In this document: in pieces, positions 24,494-32,727 of the stretch
How the letters are laid out: each line of letters begins with the position of its first letter
How positions within the stretch are numbered: position 1 is the first letter of the stretch
Assembly (NCBI RefSeq): GCF_020216065.1
Contig: NZ_JAIWNA010000002.1
Coordinates: 1,023,135 to 1,087,134 of the forward strand
Reading direction: 5' to 3'
DNA length: 64,000 bases
Source: Nocardia rosealba
GTDB lineage: Bacteria > Actinomycetota > Actinomycetes > Mycobacteriales > Mycobacteriaceae
Notes under the pieces: generated by a model
The model's database searches: none
Told to the model about the DNA's origin: nothing
What the model saw: only the letters and a program-made list of their open reading frames with translations
Translations under genes and position numbers: made by a program

Positions 24494-25077
24494 GGAGCTC
24501 GGCCACTCCCCGCCTGGCGCCGCTGCCGGTGCGGGACTGGGACGAGGACACGCGGGCGGTGTTCCGGGGTCACGTGACATCGGCGGATCGGTATCTGTCC
24601 GGCGCGCCCGATGCCCCGGCCATGCCGGGCATTCTCGGATTGCTGGCTCACCATACGGAATTGGCCGGTGCGTGGCTGGCCTACAACGGGCAGCTCATCG
24701 AGCGGCCGACGGTCGACCCACGCGACCGCGAACTGGTGATCCTGCGGGTGGCCTGGCGCAGCGAGTCGGCTTACGAATGGGCGCAGCACGTCCGGATCGC
24801 CACCGGTCTCGGCGTCACCGAGGAACAGATCTCCGCGATCCGCCACGGATCGCATTCTCCGGTCTGGTCGCCGGTGCAGCGGTGCCTGCTGGCCATGACC
24901 GATCAGCTGCTGGCCCGGCACCGCGTCGACGACCCGACCTGGGCGCAGCTGGAATCGCACTTCGACAGCAGGCAGCTCATCGAGCTGCTGTTCGTCGCCG
25001 GCTCGTACCTGTGCCTGGCGATGGTGCTCAACAGCGTTGCGCTGCAACCGGACCCGGAACGGGAGGAACGATCATGA
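24490..25077 (+). CDS. Carboxymuconolactone decarboxylase / AhpD-like family protein
   Basis: 195 residues from the ATG overlapping the SDR stop. CMD-like helical fold: LLAHHTELAGAWLAYNGQLI, DPRDRELVILRVAWRSESAYEWAQHV, GLGVTEEQISAIR. The AhpD CxxC pair is absent: the equivalent region is SAYEWAQHVRIA. This variant is commonly linked to catabolic clusters, where it may act as a decarboxylase or lactone-active enzyme. The operon context supports a catabolic role, but the reaction is unknown. Stop overlaps the Rieske gene start. Confidence 0.82.
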   Translation: MRSSATPRLAPLPVRDWDEDTRAVFRGHVTSADRYLSGAPDAPAMPGILGLLAHHTELAGAWLAYNGQLIERPTVDPRDRELVILRVAWRSESAYEWAQHVRIATGLGVTEEQISAIRHGSHSPVWSPVQRCLLAMTDQLLARHRVDDPTWAQLESHFDSRQLIELLFVAGSYLCLAMVLNSVALQPDPEREERS

Positions 25078-26372
25078 GTGAACTCGTAGAAGAACCGGCC
25101 ACCCGGCATCAGTGGCCGAGGCCCGCCGAAGGCAGTTGGACCGAGCATTACCCCGAACTGGGCACGTCCATGATGTCGTTCGAGGATTCGGTGTCACCGG
25201 AGTTCTTCGAACTCGAGCGGAACGCGATCTTCCGGCGGGCCTGGCTCAATGTCGGCCGGATCGAGCAACTGCCGCGCACCGGAAGCTATTTCACGAAGGA
25301 AATCGAGGCGGTCCGCACGTCGATCGTCGTGGTCCGCGACCACGACGGAACGGTGCGCGCCTTCCACAATGTGTGCCGCCACCGCGGAAACAAGCTGGTG
25401 TGGAACGAGTTTCCCAAGGCCGAAACCTCGGGGGTCTGCCGTCAGTTCACCTGCAAATATCACGGCTGGCGCTACGGGCTCGACGGCTCACTGAGTTTCG
25501 TGCAGCAGGAAGACGAGTTCTTCGACCTCGACAAGGCCGGGCTGGGACTGGCGGCGGTGCACTGCGAGGTGTGGGCCGGCTTCATCTTCGTCAATCTCGA
25601 CGACACACCACGCCAGACGTTGCGCGAATTCCTCGGCCCGATGATCACCGATCTGGAGGGTTATCCGTTCGACAAGATGACGGAGTGGTACGAGTTCACG
25701 GCCGACAACCAGAGCAACTGGAAGTTGTTCGCCGATGCCTTCCAGGAGTATTACCACGTCCCCGGCCTGCATTCCCAGCAGGTGCCCAGTGCCGTACGAA
25801 CGCCCGGAAAAGGCTTCGAGTGCGCGCATTTCCAGGTGGACGGCCCGCATCGGATGGTGTCGACCGGCGGCGCGCGCCGCTGGACATTGCCCGCGGAATT
25901 CATGTATCCGATCGAACGGGTCACCCGCAGCGGTCTCGTCGGCCCGTGGGAATCACCCGACATCGGTGAGCCGCCCACGGGCTTGAATCCGGGCCGGATC
26001 GAACCGTGGGGCATCGACAACTTCCAGATCTTCCCCAATATCGAGATCCTCATCTACCGGGGCTGGTATCTGCTCTACCGCTATTGGCCCACCTCGTACA
26101 ACACCCACCGGTTCGAGGGGATGCTGTGTTTCCAGCCCGCGCGCACGGTTCGTGAGCGGGTCGAACACGAAGTCGCCTCGGTGGTGTTCAAGGAATTCGC
26201 GCTCCAGGACGCGGGCATGCTCACCGGCACGCAGACGGCGCTGGAATCGGCGTATCGCACCGCGGGTATCACCCGGTACCCCGTCAACGATCAGGAAATC
26301 CTGGTTCGCCATTTCCACAAAGTCGTCGCCGACTGGGTCGAGCAGTACCGCACCGAGGCCGGTGCCCGATGA
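25074..26372 (+). CDS. Rieske non-haem iron oxygenase alpha subunit (copy 1)
   Basis: 432 residues. Rieske [2Fe-2S] ligands Cys101-x-His103 (VCRHRGN) and Cys127-x2-His130 (CKYHGW). Catalytic-iron region NWKLFADAFQEYYHVPGLH with His228 and His233 and the bridging acidic residue before them. Predicted mono- or dioxygenation of a hydrophobic ring or alkyl compound. No reductase or matching ferredoxin is encoded beside it, so electrons must come from elsewhere. Very similar to the copy at 27593, each followed by a ~111-residue partner gene with a 4-bp overlap; tandem duplication is evident. Confidence 0.92.
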   Translation: MSELVEEPATRHQWPRPAEGSWTEHYPELGTSMMSFEDSVSPEFFELERNAIFRRAWLNVGRIEQLPRTGSYFTKEIEAVRTSIVVVRDHDGTVRAFHNVCRHRGNKLVWNEFPKAETSGVCRQFTCKYHGWRYGLDGSLSFVQQEDEFFDLDKAGLGLAAVHCEVWAGFIFVNLDDTPRQTLREFLGPMITDLEGYPFDKMTEWYEFTADNQSNWKLFADAFQEYYHVPGLHSQQVPSAVRTPGKGFECAHFQVDGPHRMVSTGGARRWTLPAEFMYPIERVTRSGLVGPWESPDIGEPPTGLNPGRIEPWGIDNFQIFPNIEILIYRGWYLLYRYWPTSYNTHRFEGMLCFQPARTVRERVEHEVASVVFKEFALQDAGMLTGTQTALESAYRTAGITRYPVNDQEILVRHFHKVVADWVEQYRTEAGAR

Positions 26373-26704
26373 CGTCGACGATGCTCCCACCCGCCTTCGC
26401 CGACCTCGAGCGGTTCGCCGCCACCTGGTGTCTTGCCACCGAACACGAGCGCTACGCCCGCCGCCTCGGCAGCTCCATGCAGGAATTGCTCGAGTTCTAC
26501 GACGCCTGCTTTCCACGCCTGGAAGACGCCCTGGCCTACTGCGACAAATTCCCGCTCGACGACCTGCCCGAGGACGCGATTCACCTACTGCACCTGGTGT
26601 ATTCGCTCGTGATGGTCGCCATGGCGGTCGAAATCTTCCAGCAACCCAAACCGGTCGACAGCGCCGATGCCGAGCTCGAGCGCGTCGCCGCGCCCTGGCC
26701 GTGA
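26369..26704 (+). CDS. Small conserved partner protein of Rieske oxygenase (copy 1)
   Basis: 111 residues, overlapping the Rieske stop by 4 bp. No domain I can name. It is clearly homologous to the protein at 28861: both share FADLE, ATWCLATE/AVWCLATE, a Tyr/Arg segment, YCDKF and LPEDA. Its consistent position directly after each oxygenase suggests a small subunit, chaperone or electron-transfer accessory. It is smaller than and unlike the usual ring-hydroxylating beta subunit. Function unknown. Confidence 0.7.
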   Translation: MTSTMLPPAFADLERFAATWCLATEHERYARRLGSSMQELLEFYDACFPRLEDALAYCDKFPLDDLPEDAIHLLHLVYSLVMVAMAVEIFQQPKPVDSADAELERVAAPWP

Positions 26705-26723
26705 GACACGAAGGAACCCCACT

Positions 26724-27563
26724 ATGACGATCACCATCGAGAAACTCGGGCAGGCCGTCGGCGCCCAGGTCATCGGCGTGACACGCGACCAGCTCCTCAC
26801 CGACGACAGCGTCGCCGAGACGGTGATGACGGCGCTCGAGGACAACGGGGTGCTGGTCTTCCGCGATCTGCATCTGGATCCGGAGACCCAGGTGGCCTTC
26901 TGCCGCACGCTGGGCCAGGTCGACATCTCACCGGGGCATCATCCGGTGGAGGGGATCTACCGGGTCAGTCTCGACACCACCAAGAACTCCTCGGCGAGCT
27001 ATCTGCGTGCCACCTTCGACTGGCACATCGACGGCTGCACGCCCGAGGACGACGCCTACCCGCAGATGGCGACGGTGCTCACCGCCAAGGCGGTCGCGAC
27101 CAGCGGCGGGGAGACCGAATTCGCCAGCACCTACCGGGCTTACGACGACCTGTCCCCCGCCGAACGCACCTACCTGGGGTCGCTGCGGGTGGTGCATTCG
27201 CTCGAAGCCTCGCAGCGTGGGGTCACCACCGACCCGACACCGGAGCAGTTGGCGGCGTGGCGCAGGCGCCCGACCAAGGAGCATCCGCTCATCTGGACGC
27301 ACAAATCGGGCCGTCGCTCGCTCGTGCTCGGCGCCTCGACCGACTATGTGGTCGGGTTGCCCGCCGAGGAGAGCCGGGCGCTGCTGGACGACCTGCTGCG
27401 CCGCTGCACCGCCCCCGACCGCGTCTACCGGCACACCTGGTCGGTCGGCGACACCGTGATCTGGGACAACCGTGGCGTCATCCACCGCGCCGCCCCTTAT
27501 CCGGCGGGCTCACCGCGAGAGATGTTGCGCACCACCGTGCTCGGTGAAGAACCGATCGAATAA
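26724..27563 (+). CDS. TauD/TfdA-type 2-oxoglutarate Fe(II) dioxygenase (copy 1)
   Basis: 279 residues from ATG 26724 (AAGGAA upstream). Iron ligands His101 and Asp103 (WHIDG) and His254 (VIHRAAPYP); 2-oxoglutarate-binding Arg269 is in LRTTVLGE. Family members hydroxylate or desulfurate substrates with decarboxylation of 2-oxoglutarate; members in catabolic operons may hydroxylate acids or sterol-like side chains. It is paralogous to the gene at 56083 (shared FASTYRAY/FASTYAAY, RVVHSLEASQR/RVVHSFEASQR). Located between the two Rieske pairs. Confidence 0.9.
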   Translation: MTITIEKLGQAVGAQVIGVTRDQLLTDDSVAETVMTALEDNGVLVFRDLHLDPETQVAFCRTLGQVDISPGHHPVEGIYRVSLDTTKNSSASYLRATFDWHIDGCTPEDDAYPQMATVLTAKAVATSGGETEFASTYRAYDDLSPAERTYLGSLRVVHSLEASQRGVTTDPTPEQLAAWRRRPTKEHPLIWTHKSGRRSLVLGASTDYVVGLPAEESRALLDDLLRRCTAPDRVYRHTWSVGDTVIWDNRGVIHRAAPYPAGSPREMLRTTVLGEEPIE

Positions 27564-27592
27564 CCCACCGACACAGCACGTCAGGAGTAGTC

Positions 27593-28864
27593 ATGCCTCG
27601 TTGGCCCAAACCCGCCGAGGGTAGCTGGACACAGCACTACCCGGAACTCGGTACCGCACCGATGTCCTACGAAGACTCGATCTCCCCCGAGTTCTTCGAA
27701 CTCGAACGGGACGCGATCTTCAAGCGTGCCTGGCTCAATGTCGGTCGCGTCGAGCAACTTCCACGCACCGGCAGTTATTTCACCCGCGAGATCCACGCCG
27801 CGCACACCTCGGTGATCCTGGTCCGCGACCGCGACGGCGCGGTCAACGCCTTTCACAACATCTGCAGGCACCGGGGAAACAAGCTGGTGTGGAACGAGTT
27901 TCCCCGCGAGGAGACCTCCGGGACATGCCGCCAGTTCACCTGCAAGTACCACGGCTGGCGCTACGGGCTCGACGGCGCGCTGACCTTCGTGCAGCAGGAA
28001 AGCGAATTCTTCGATCTCGACAAAAACGAACTCGGTCTCGCACGCGTGCACTGCGAGGTGTGGGCCGGCTTCATCTTCGTCAACCTGGCCGCCGAACCAC
28101 AGCAGACGCTGCGGGAATTCCTCGGCCCGATGGTGACCGGACTCGAGGGCTATCCGTTCGACAAGCTCACCGAACGCTATTCCTACCGGTCCGAGGTCGG
28201 CGCGAACTGGAAGCTCTACCTCGACGCTTTCCAGGAGTTCTATCACGCACCGGTGCTGCACGGAAAACAGACGCCGGACAATTTCTCCGTCGCCGCGCAG
28301 CAGGCCGGATTCGAGGCACCGCACTATCAGCTCGACGGTCCGCACCGGTTGGTCAGCACGTCCGGTGTGGTCACCTGGGAACTCGATCCGACGATGCGCA
28401 AACCGATGGAAGACATCACCCGCAGCGGTCTTTTCGGTCCGTGGGATGTTCCCGATCTCGGACCGATGCCCGCCGGTCTCAATCCCGCCGGCTGCGAACC
28501 CTGGGGGCTCGATTCCTTCCAATTGTGGCCGAATTTCACCATTCTCATCTGGTCGGGCGGCTGGTATCTCACCTACCAGTACTGGCCGACTTCGCACAAC
28601 ACACACATCTTCGAGGGAAATCTGTACTTCACGCCCGCGCGTACCCCGCGTGATCGGGTCGCACACGAAATGGCCGCGGTCACCTTCAAGGAATACGGAT
28701 TGCAGGATTCCTCGACCCTCGAGGCGACGCAGCTGATGCTGGAATCGCGTGCGGTGCGCACCTTCCAGCTCAACGACCAGGAGATCCTGTTGCGGCACCT
28801 GCACAAGGTCGCCGCCGACTGGGTCGAGGACTACCAGCGCGAGCGCACGGAGGCACCGCGATGA
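27593..28864 (+). CDS. Rieske non-haem iron oxygenase alpha subunit (copy 2)
   Basis: 423 residues. Rieske ligands Cys91-x-His93 and Cys117-x2-His120; iron site NWKLYLDAFQEFYHAPVLH with His218 and His223. Very similar to copy 1 throughout, with differences concentrated around residues 225-300, the substrate region, so the two may have different specificities or work in sequence. Stop overlaps the next small gene by 4 bp. Electron-transfer partners not encoded nearby. Confidence 0.92.
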   Translation: MPRWPKPAEGSWTQHYPELGTAPMSYEDSISPEFFELERDAIFKRAWLNVGRVEQLPRTGSYFTREIHAAHTSVILVRDRDGAVNAFHNICRHRGNKLVWNEFPREETSGTCRQFTCKYHGWRYGLDGALTFVQQESEFFDLDKNELGLARVHCEVWAGFIFVNLAAEPQQTLREFLGPMVTGLEGYPFDKLTERYSYRSEVGANWKLYLDAFQEFYHAPVLHGKQTPDNFSVAAQQAGFEAPHYQLDGPHRLVSTSGVVTWELDPTMRKPMEDITRSGLFGPWDVPDLGPMPAGLNPAGCEPWGLDSFQLWPNFTILIWSGGWYLTYQYWPTSHNTHIFEGNLYFTPARTPRDRVAHEMAAVTFKEYGLQDSSTLEATQLMLESRAVRTFQLNDQEILLRHLHKVAADWVEDYQRERTEAPR

Positions 28865-29196
28865 GCGAACAGTTGCTGCCCACCGAATTCGCCGACCTCG
28901 AGCCGTACGCCGCGGTGTGGTGTCTCGCCACCGAGACCGAGCGCTACGACCGGCGGCTGAACTCCACCATGGCCGAGATGCAGCGCTTCTACGACGCGAT
29001 CACCGCGCGAGCCGAGGACGCACTCACCTACTGCGACAAGTTCGCGCTCGACGAGCTGCCCGAGGACGCGAAAAACCTGATGTACCTGCTGTATTCGATG
29101 GTTCAGGTGTCCTTCCCCGTCGAGGTGTGGCGCCAGCCGCGCATTCCCGACACCGGGGCCGCGTCGCTCACCTGCGTCCTCGAGCCGAGCTTATGA
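28861..29196 (+). CDS. Small conserved partner protein of Rieske oxygenase (copy 2)
   Basis: 111 residues; homologous to the protein at 26369 (shared FADLE, AVWCLATE, LTYCDKF, ELPEDAK, LLYSMV). ATG overlaps the Rieske copy-2 stop, and its own TGA overlaps the amidohydrolase start. Role unknown; likely binds or assists its neighbouring oxygenase. Confidence 0.7.
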   Translation: MSEQLLPTEFADLEPYAAVWCLATETERYDRRLNSTMAEMQRFYDAITARAEDALTYCDKFALDELPEDAKNLMYLLYSMVQVSFPVEVWRQPRIPDTGAASLTCVLEPSL

Positions 29197-30437
29197 GCGG
29201 GTCACGCGTCGTCCTGCGGGCCGCGGCGTGGGTCGACGTCGAGACCGGGCAGCGGCACACACCCGCGGTGATCGTCGTCGACGGCAACCTGATCGCTGCC
29301 GTCGATCCGGCCGAGATCCCCGTCGACGCGCAGGTCATCGATCTCGGTGCCCTCACGCTGCTGCCTGGTCTGATGGACATGGAGGTCAACCTGCTCATCG
29401 GCGGGCCCGACAATCCGTCGGGGTTGCCGAATCCGATGCACGGCGTGCAGGACGACCCGGTGTACCGGACCCTGCGCGCCTCGGTGAACGCCCGCGTCAC
29501 CCTGCACGCCGGATTCACCACGGTCCGCAACCTCGGTCTGATGGTGAAGACCGGCGGCTACCTGCTCGATGTGGACCTGCAGCGCGCCATCGAACAGGGC
29601 TGGCTGGAGGGCCCGCGCATCGTGTCGGCCGGGCATGCCATCACCCCGACCGGCGGCCATCTCGACCCGACCATGTTCCAGCGGCTCGCCCCGCACATCA
29701 TGCCGATCACCGTCGAGGAGGGCCGCGCCAACGGTGTGCCCCAGGTCCGCGAATCGGTGCGTTACCAGATCAAATACGGCGCCGAGGTCATCAAGATCTC
29801 CGCGTCGGGTGGGGTGATGTCGCACGGCACCGTCGCCGGCGCCCAGCAGTACTCCGACGAGGAACTGGCCGCGATCGTCGACGAGGCGCACCGCGCGGGG
29901 GTGCGTGTCGCCGCGCACGCGCACGGCGACGCCGGTATCCGCGCCTGTCTGCGCGCCGGGGTCGACTGCATCGAGCACGGGTCGCTGGCCGAGGACGACA
30001 CCCTCGCGCTGATGGTCGAGCAGGGCACCTTCCTGGTCCCCACCAGCTACCTCTCCGAAGGCCTGGATGTGTCCAAAGCCGCTCCCGCATTGCGGAAGAA
30101 GGCCGCCGAGGTCTTTCCCCGGGCACGGGAGACCTTGCGCAAGGCGATCCGAGCCGGCGTGCGGATCGCCTGCGGAACCGACGCACCCGCCGTGCCACAC
30201 GGGCAGAACGCGAAGGAGCTGTGGGCACTGGTCGATCGCGGCATGACACCGGCCCAGGCGCTGCGCGCGGCCACTGTCACCAGTGCCGAACTGATCGGTG
30301 TCGACGACCGCGGCCGGCTCGCGCCGGGCCTGCTCGCCGACATCATCGCCGTGCCGGGTGATCCCACCGCCGACATCACCGTTCTCGACGACGTGCGGTT
30401 CGTGATGAAGGACGGCCGCATCCACAAGAAGCCGTAA
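29193..30437 (+). CDS. Amidohydrolase-like protein lacking the HxH metal motif
   Basis: 414 residues. Composite beta-sandwich plus TIM-barrel amidohydrolase layout: LPGLMD, FTTVRNLG, VIKISASGGV, VAAHAHGDAGI, CIEHGS, ACGTDAP, and a closing GLLADIIAVPGDP. The normally invariant D-x-H-x-H after the first strand is D62-M-E64-V-N66, so both alpha-metal histidines are replaced. The carbamylation Lys201, His242/His244, His262 and the late Asp (GTDAP) are retained. It may bind a single metal through altered ligands, or have a changed function such as lactone or epoxide chemistry. ATG overlaps the preceding stop. Confidence 0.85.
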   Translation: MSGSRVVLRAAAWVDVETGQRHTPAVIVVDGNLIAAVDPAEIPVDAQVIDLGALTLLPGLMDMEVNLLIGGPDNPSGLPNPMHGVQDDPVYRTLRASVNARVTLHAGFTTVRNLGLMVKTGGYLLDVDLQRAIEQGWLEGPRIVSAGHAITPTGGHLDPTMFQRLAPHIMPITVEEGRANGVPQVRESVRYQIKYGAEVIKISASGGVMSHGTVAGAQQYSDEELAAIVDEAHRAGVRVAAHAHGDAGIRACLRAGVDCIEHGSLAEDDTLALMVEQGTFLVPTSYLSEGLDVSKAAPALRKKAAEVFPRARETLRKAIRAGVRIACGTDAPAVPHGQNAKELWALVDRGMTPAQALRAATVTSAELIGVDDRGRLAPGLLADIIAVPGDPTADITVLDDVRFVMKDGRIHKKP

Positions 30438-30482
30438 GCCGTTCGCCCGCAACACTTCACCGCCCGAGGGATCGAGGTAGCA

Positions 30483-32006
30483 ATGTCGCCACGTCACCAG
30501 CTCTACATCGGCGGGGAATGGGTACGCCCGTCGACCGGCGCGACCATCGAGGTGATCTCACCGCACACCGAGCAGGTGATCGCCCGCGTCGCCGACCCGG
30601 CGCAGGCCGATATCGACCGTGCGGTCGCGGCCGCCCGCCGCGCGTTCGACACCGGACCGTGGCCGCGGCTGGCCCCGGCGGAGCGGGTAGCGCTGGTCCG
30701 GCGCCTGGCCGAGGCCTACCGTGCGCGGGAAGAGGAACTGGCGCAACTCATCACGGCCGAGATGGGCGCGCCGATCACCTTCGCCCGCTCGGCACACGCG
30801 AGGCTGCCCGGCGTCATGATGCGCGCCTTCGCCGACACCGCGGCGGGCTACCGCTGGCAGGAGACCAGAACCGGATTCCTCGGCCGCGACGTGGTGGTCC
30901 GCCACGAGCCGGTGGGTGTCGTCGCCGCGATCATTCCCTGGAACATGCCGATGTTCCTGACCGTCGCGAAGCTGATCCCGGCCCTGCTGGCCGGCTGCAC
31001 GGTGGTGCTCAAACCGTCGCCGGAGACGCCGCTCGACGCCCGGCACATGGCCGAACTGCTCGATCAGGTCGGGCTGCCACCCGGCGTGGTCAGCATTCTG
31101 CCCGGCGGCCGCGAGGTGGGCCGCCATCTGGTCGCGCACCCGGGCGTGGACAAGGTCTCGTTCACCGGTTCCACCCCCGCGGGCAGGCAGGTGGCCCAGG
31201 TGTGCGGATCGGCGCTGCGGCGGGTCAGCCTGGAACTGGGCGGTAAATCCGCCGCAATCGTGCTCGACGACGCCGACCCGGCGGCCGTCGCCACCGGCAT
31301 GATGGTCGCCGGTCTGATGAACGGTGGACAGGCCTGTGTCGCCCAGACCCGGATCCTGGTTCCCGTGCATCGGGCGACCGAGTTCGCCGACGCGCTGGTG
31401 GCCGAAGTCGAAAACCTCTGTGTCGGTGACCCGTTCGATCCCGCGACCCGTGTCGGGCCGATGGTCTCGCAGCGTCAGCAGCAGCGCGTCCGCGCCTATA
31501 TCGACCTGGGGCTGCGCAGCGGTGCCCGGCTGCTCGTCGGCGGCACCGGACTGCCCGACGGTATCGACCGTGGTTGGTACATCCGGCCGACGCTGTTCGC
31601 GGGCGTGGACAACAGCATGCGGATCGCCCGGGAGGAGATCTTCGGTCCCGTCCTGAGCCTGATCGCCTACACCGACGACGAGCACGCCGTGGCGCTTGCC
31701 AACGACAGCGAGTACGGGCTGTCGGGATCGGTCTGGTCCCCCGACATCGAACGCGCGACGGCGGTGGCGCGCCGGGTGCGCACGGGCACCCTCGGCATCA
31801 ACGAGCCGTACAGCATGGACCCCGTCGCACCATTCGGCGGCATGAAGAACAGCGGAATCGGCCGCGAATTCGGTACTGAGGGGCTCGCGGGCTACCTCGA
31901 CACGATGTCACTGTCGATCCGACCAGCGGCAGCGAATTCCGCAGTGCCACAAACCGTTACCGCAGCGCCGACGGCCAGCCGACCGCAGCAGGTAGACCGC
32001 TCATGA
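30483..32006 (+). CDS. Aldehyde dehydrogenase (Rieske operon)
   Basis: 507 residues. NAD(P)-dependent ALDH: Asn154 in IIPWNMP, Lys177 in VLKPSPETP, FTGSTPAG, Glu251 in LELGGKS, catalytic Cys285 in GGQACVAQTR, and GPVLSLIAY. Predicted oxidation of an aldehyde produced by the upstream oxygenases to an acid ready for CoA activation. GAGGTA upstream of the ATG. Convergent with the TetR gene downstream (11 bp). The C-terminal tail after residue ~480 is Ala/Pro-rich and unlike the family. Confidence 0.92.
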   Translation: MSPRHQLYIGGEWVRPSTGATIEVISPHTEQVIARVADPAQADIDRAVAAARRAFDTGPWPRLAPAERVALVRRLAEAYRAREEELAQLITAEMGAPITFARSAHARLPGVMMRAFADTAAGYRWQETRTGFLGRDVVVRHEPVGVVAAIIPWNMPMFLTVAKLIPALLAGCTVVLKPSPETPLDARHMAELLDQVGLPPGVVSILPGGREVGRHLVAHPGVDKVSFTGSTPAGRQVAQVCGSALRRVSLELGGKSAAIVLDDADPAAVATGMMVAGLMNGGQACVAQTRILVPVHRATEFADALVAEVENLCVGDPFDPATRVGPMVSQRQQQRVRAYIDLGLRSGARLLVGGTGLPDGIDRGWYIRPTLFAGVDNSMRIAREEIFGPVLSLIAYTDDEHAVALANDSEYGLSGSVWSPDIERATAVARRVRTGTLGINEPYSMDPVAPFGGMKNSGIGREFGTEGLAGYLDTMSLSIRPAAANSAVPQTVTAAPTASRPQQVDRS

Positions 32007-32017
32007 GCGCCCGGATG

Positions 32018-32620
32018 TCACGGCAGCTTGATCGCCGACATGTACATCTCGAGAATCGGACCGTAGAGATCGACGCCGTCGAGCTTGGTGCCGAGCACCA
32101 CCGAGGGTGTCGTATGGATGAGCACCCGCGCCATCGTCATCGGTGGGATCAGCGAGGTCGCGCCGATGCGCTTGAGATTCTCGATGATGAAGCGCCCCAA
32201 CGCTTCCACGGTTTCTTCCTGCCGGGCGGCCACCCGCTCACGCACTTCCGGGTTGCGCAACAGGTACAGGGTGAACTCCATGCCGAGCGCGGCGTGTTCG
32301 GTACCCCGGTCGGCGCCGAGCCTGCGCCACAGCTCCCCCACCCGATCCAACTCCTCGGGCCCCAAGTTCGACGCCGCGGCGAGCACCTCGGTGAAAGTGT
32401 CGAAGTAGCGCTGCATGTAGCGGTCGTTCACCTCGAGGAAGAGCTCTTCCTTGGTGGCGAAGTGCTTGTAGATCGCGCCCTTGGTGTAGCCGGCGGCATG
32501 GGCGATGTCGTCGAGTGTCGCCGCCGCGAAACCCTTTTCGGCGAATACCTCTTGGGCGGCATCCAGGAGCAGACCCCTGGTGTGCTCGAGTCTCCGCTCT
32601 CTGGTCCAACGCTCAGCCAT
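32018..32620 (-). CDS. TetR-family transcriptional regulator
   Basis: 200 residues from ATG 32620; a longer frame to 32704 runs across the palindromes and is less likely. HTH: LLLDAAQEVFAEKGFAAATL, then DDIAHAAGYTKGAIYKHF. Helical C-terminal domain (TETIE-like RQEETVEALGRFI). Divergent from the AveC/MoxR/mce transcription unit with two inverted repeats in the gap, so it is the probable regulator of that unit. Ligand likely a pathway intermediate (inference). Confidence 0.88.
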   Translation of the reverse strand: MAERWTRERRLEHTRGLLLDAAQEVFAEKGFAAATLDDIAHAAGYTKGAIYKHFATKEELFLEVNDRYMQRYFDTFTEVLAAASNLGPEELDRVGELWRRLGADRGTEHAALGMEFTLYLLRNPEVRERVAARQEETVEALGRFIIENLKRIGATSLIPPMTMARVLIHTTPSVVLGTKLDGVDLYGPILEMYMSAIKLP

Positions 32621-32639
32621 GCCAGCGAGTATGCCACGA

Positions 32640-32667
32640 ATCTCAGAAACTCCTCGGAATCTGAGAT
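32640..32667. promoter_or_regulatory. TetR-type operator upstream of the AveC-mce unit
   Basis: ATCTCAGA (32640-32647), 12 bases, TCTGAGAT (32660-32667): perfect 8-bp arms. A second, wider repeat GGAATCT (32656-32662) and AGATTCC (32694-32700) overlaps it. Located between the TetR start and the GTG of the AveC-like gene. Confidence 0.65.
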
Positions 32668-32727
32668 CCCAACTGGTATATTTCCATTCGTAGAGATTCC
32701 TCACAATTCAAAATCAGGAGGTGCGCC

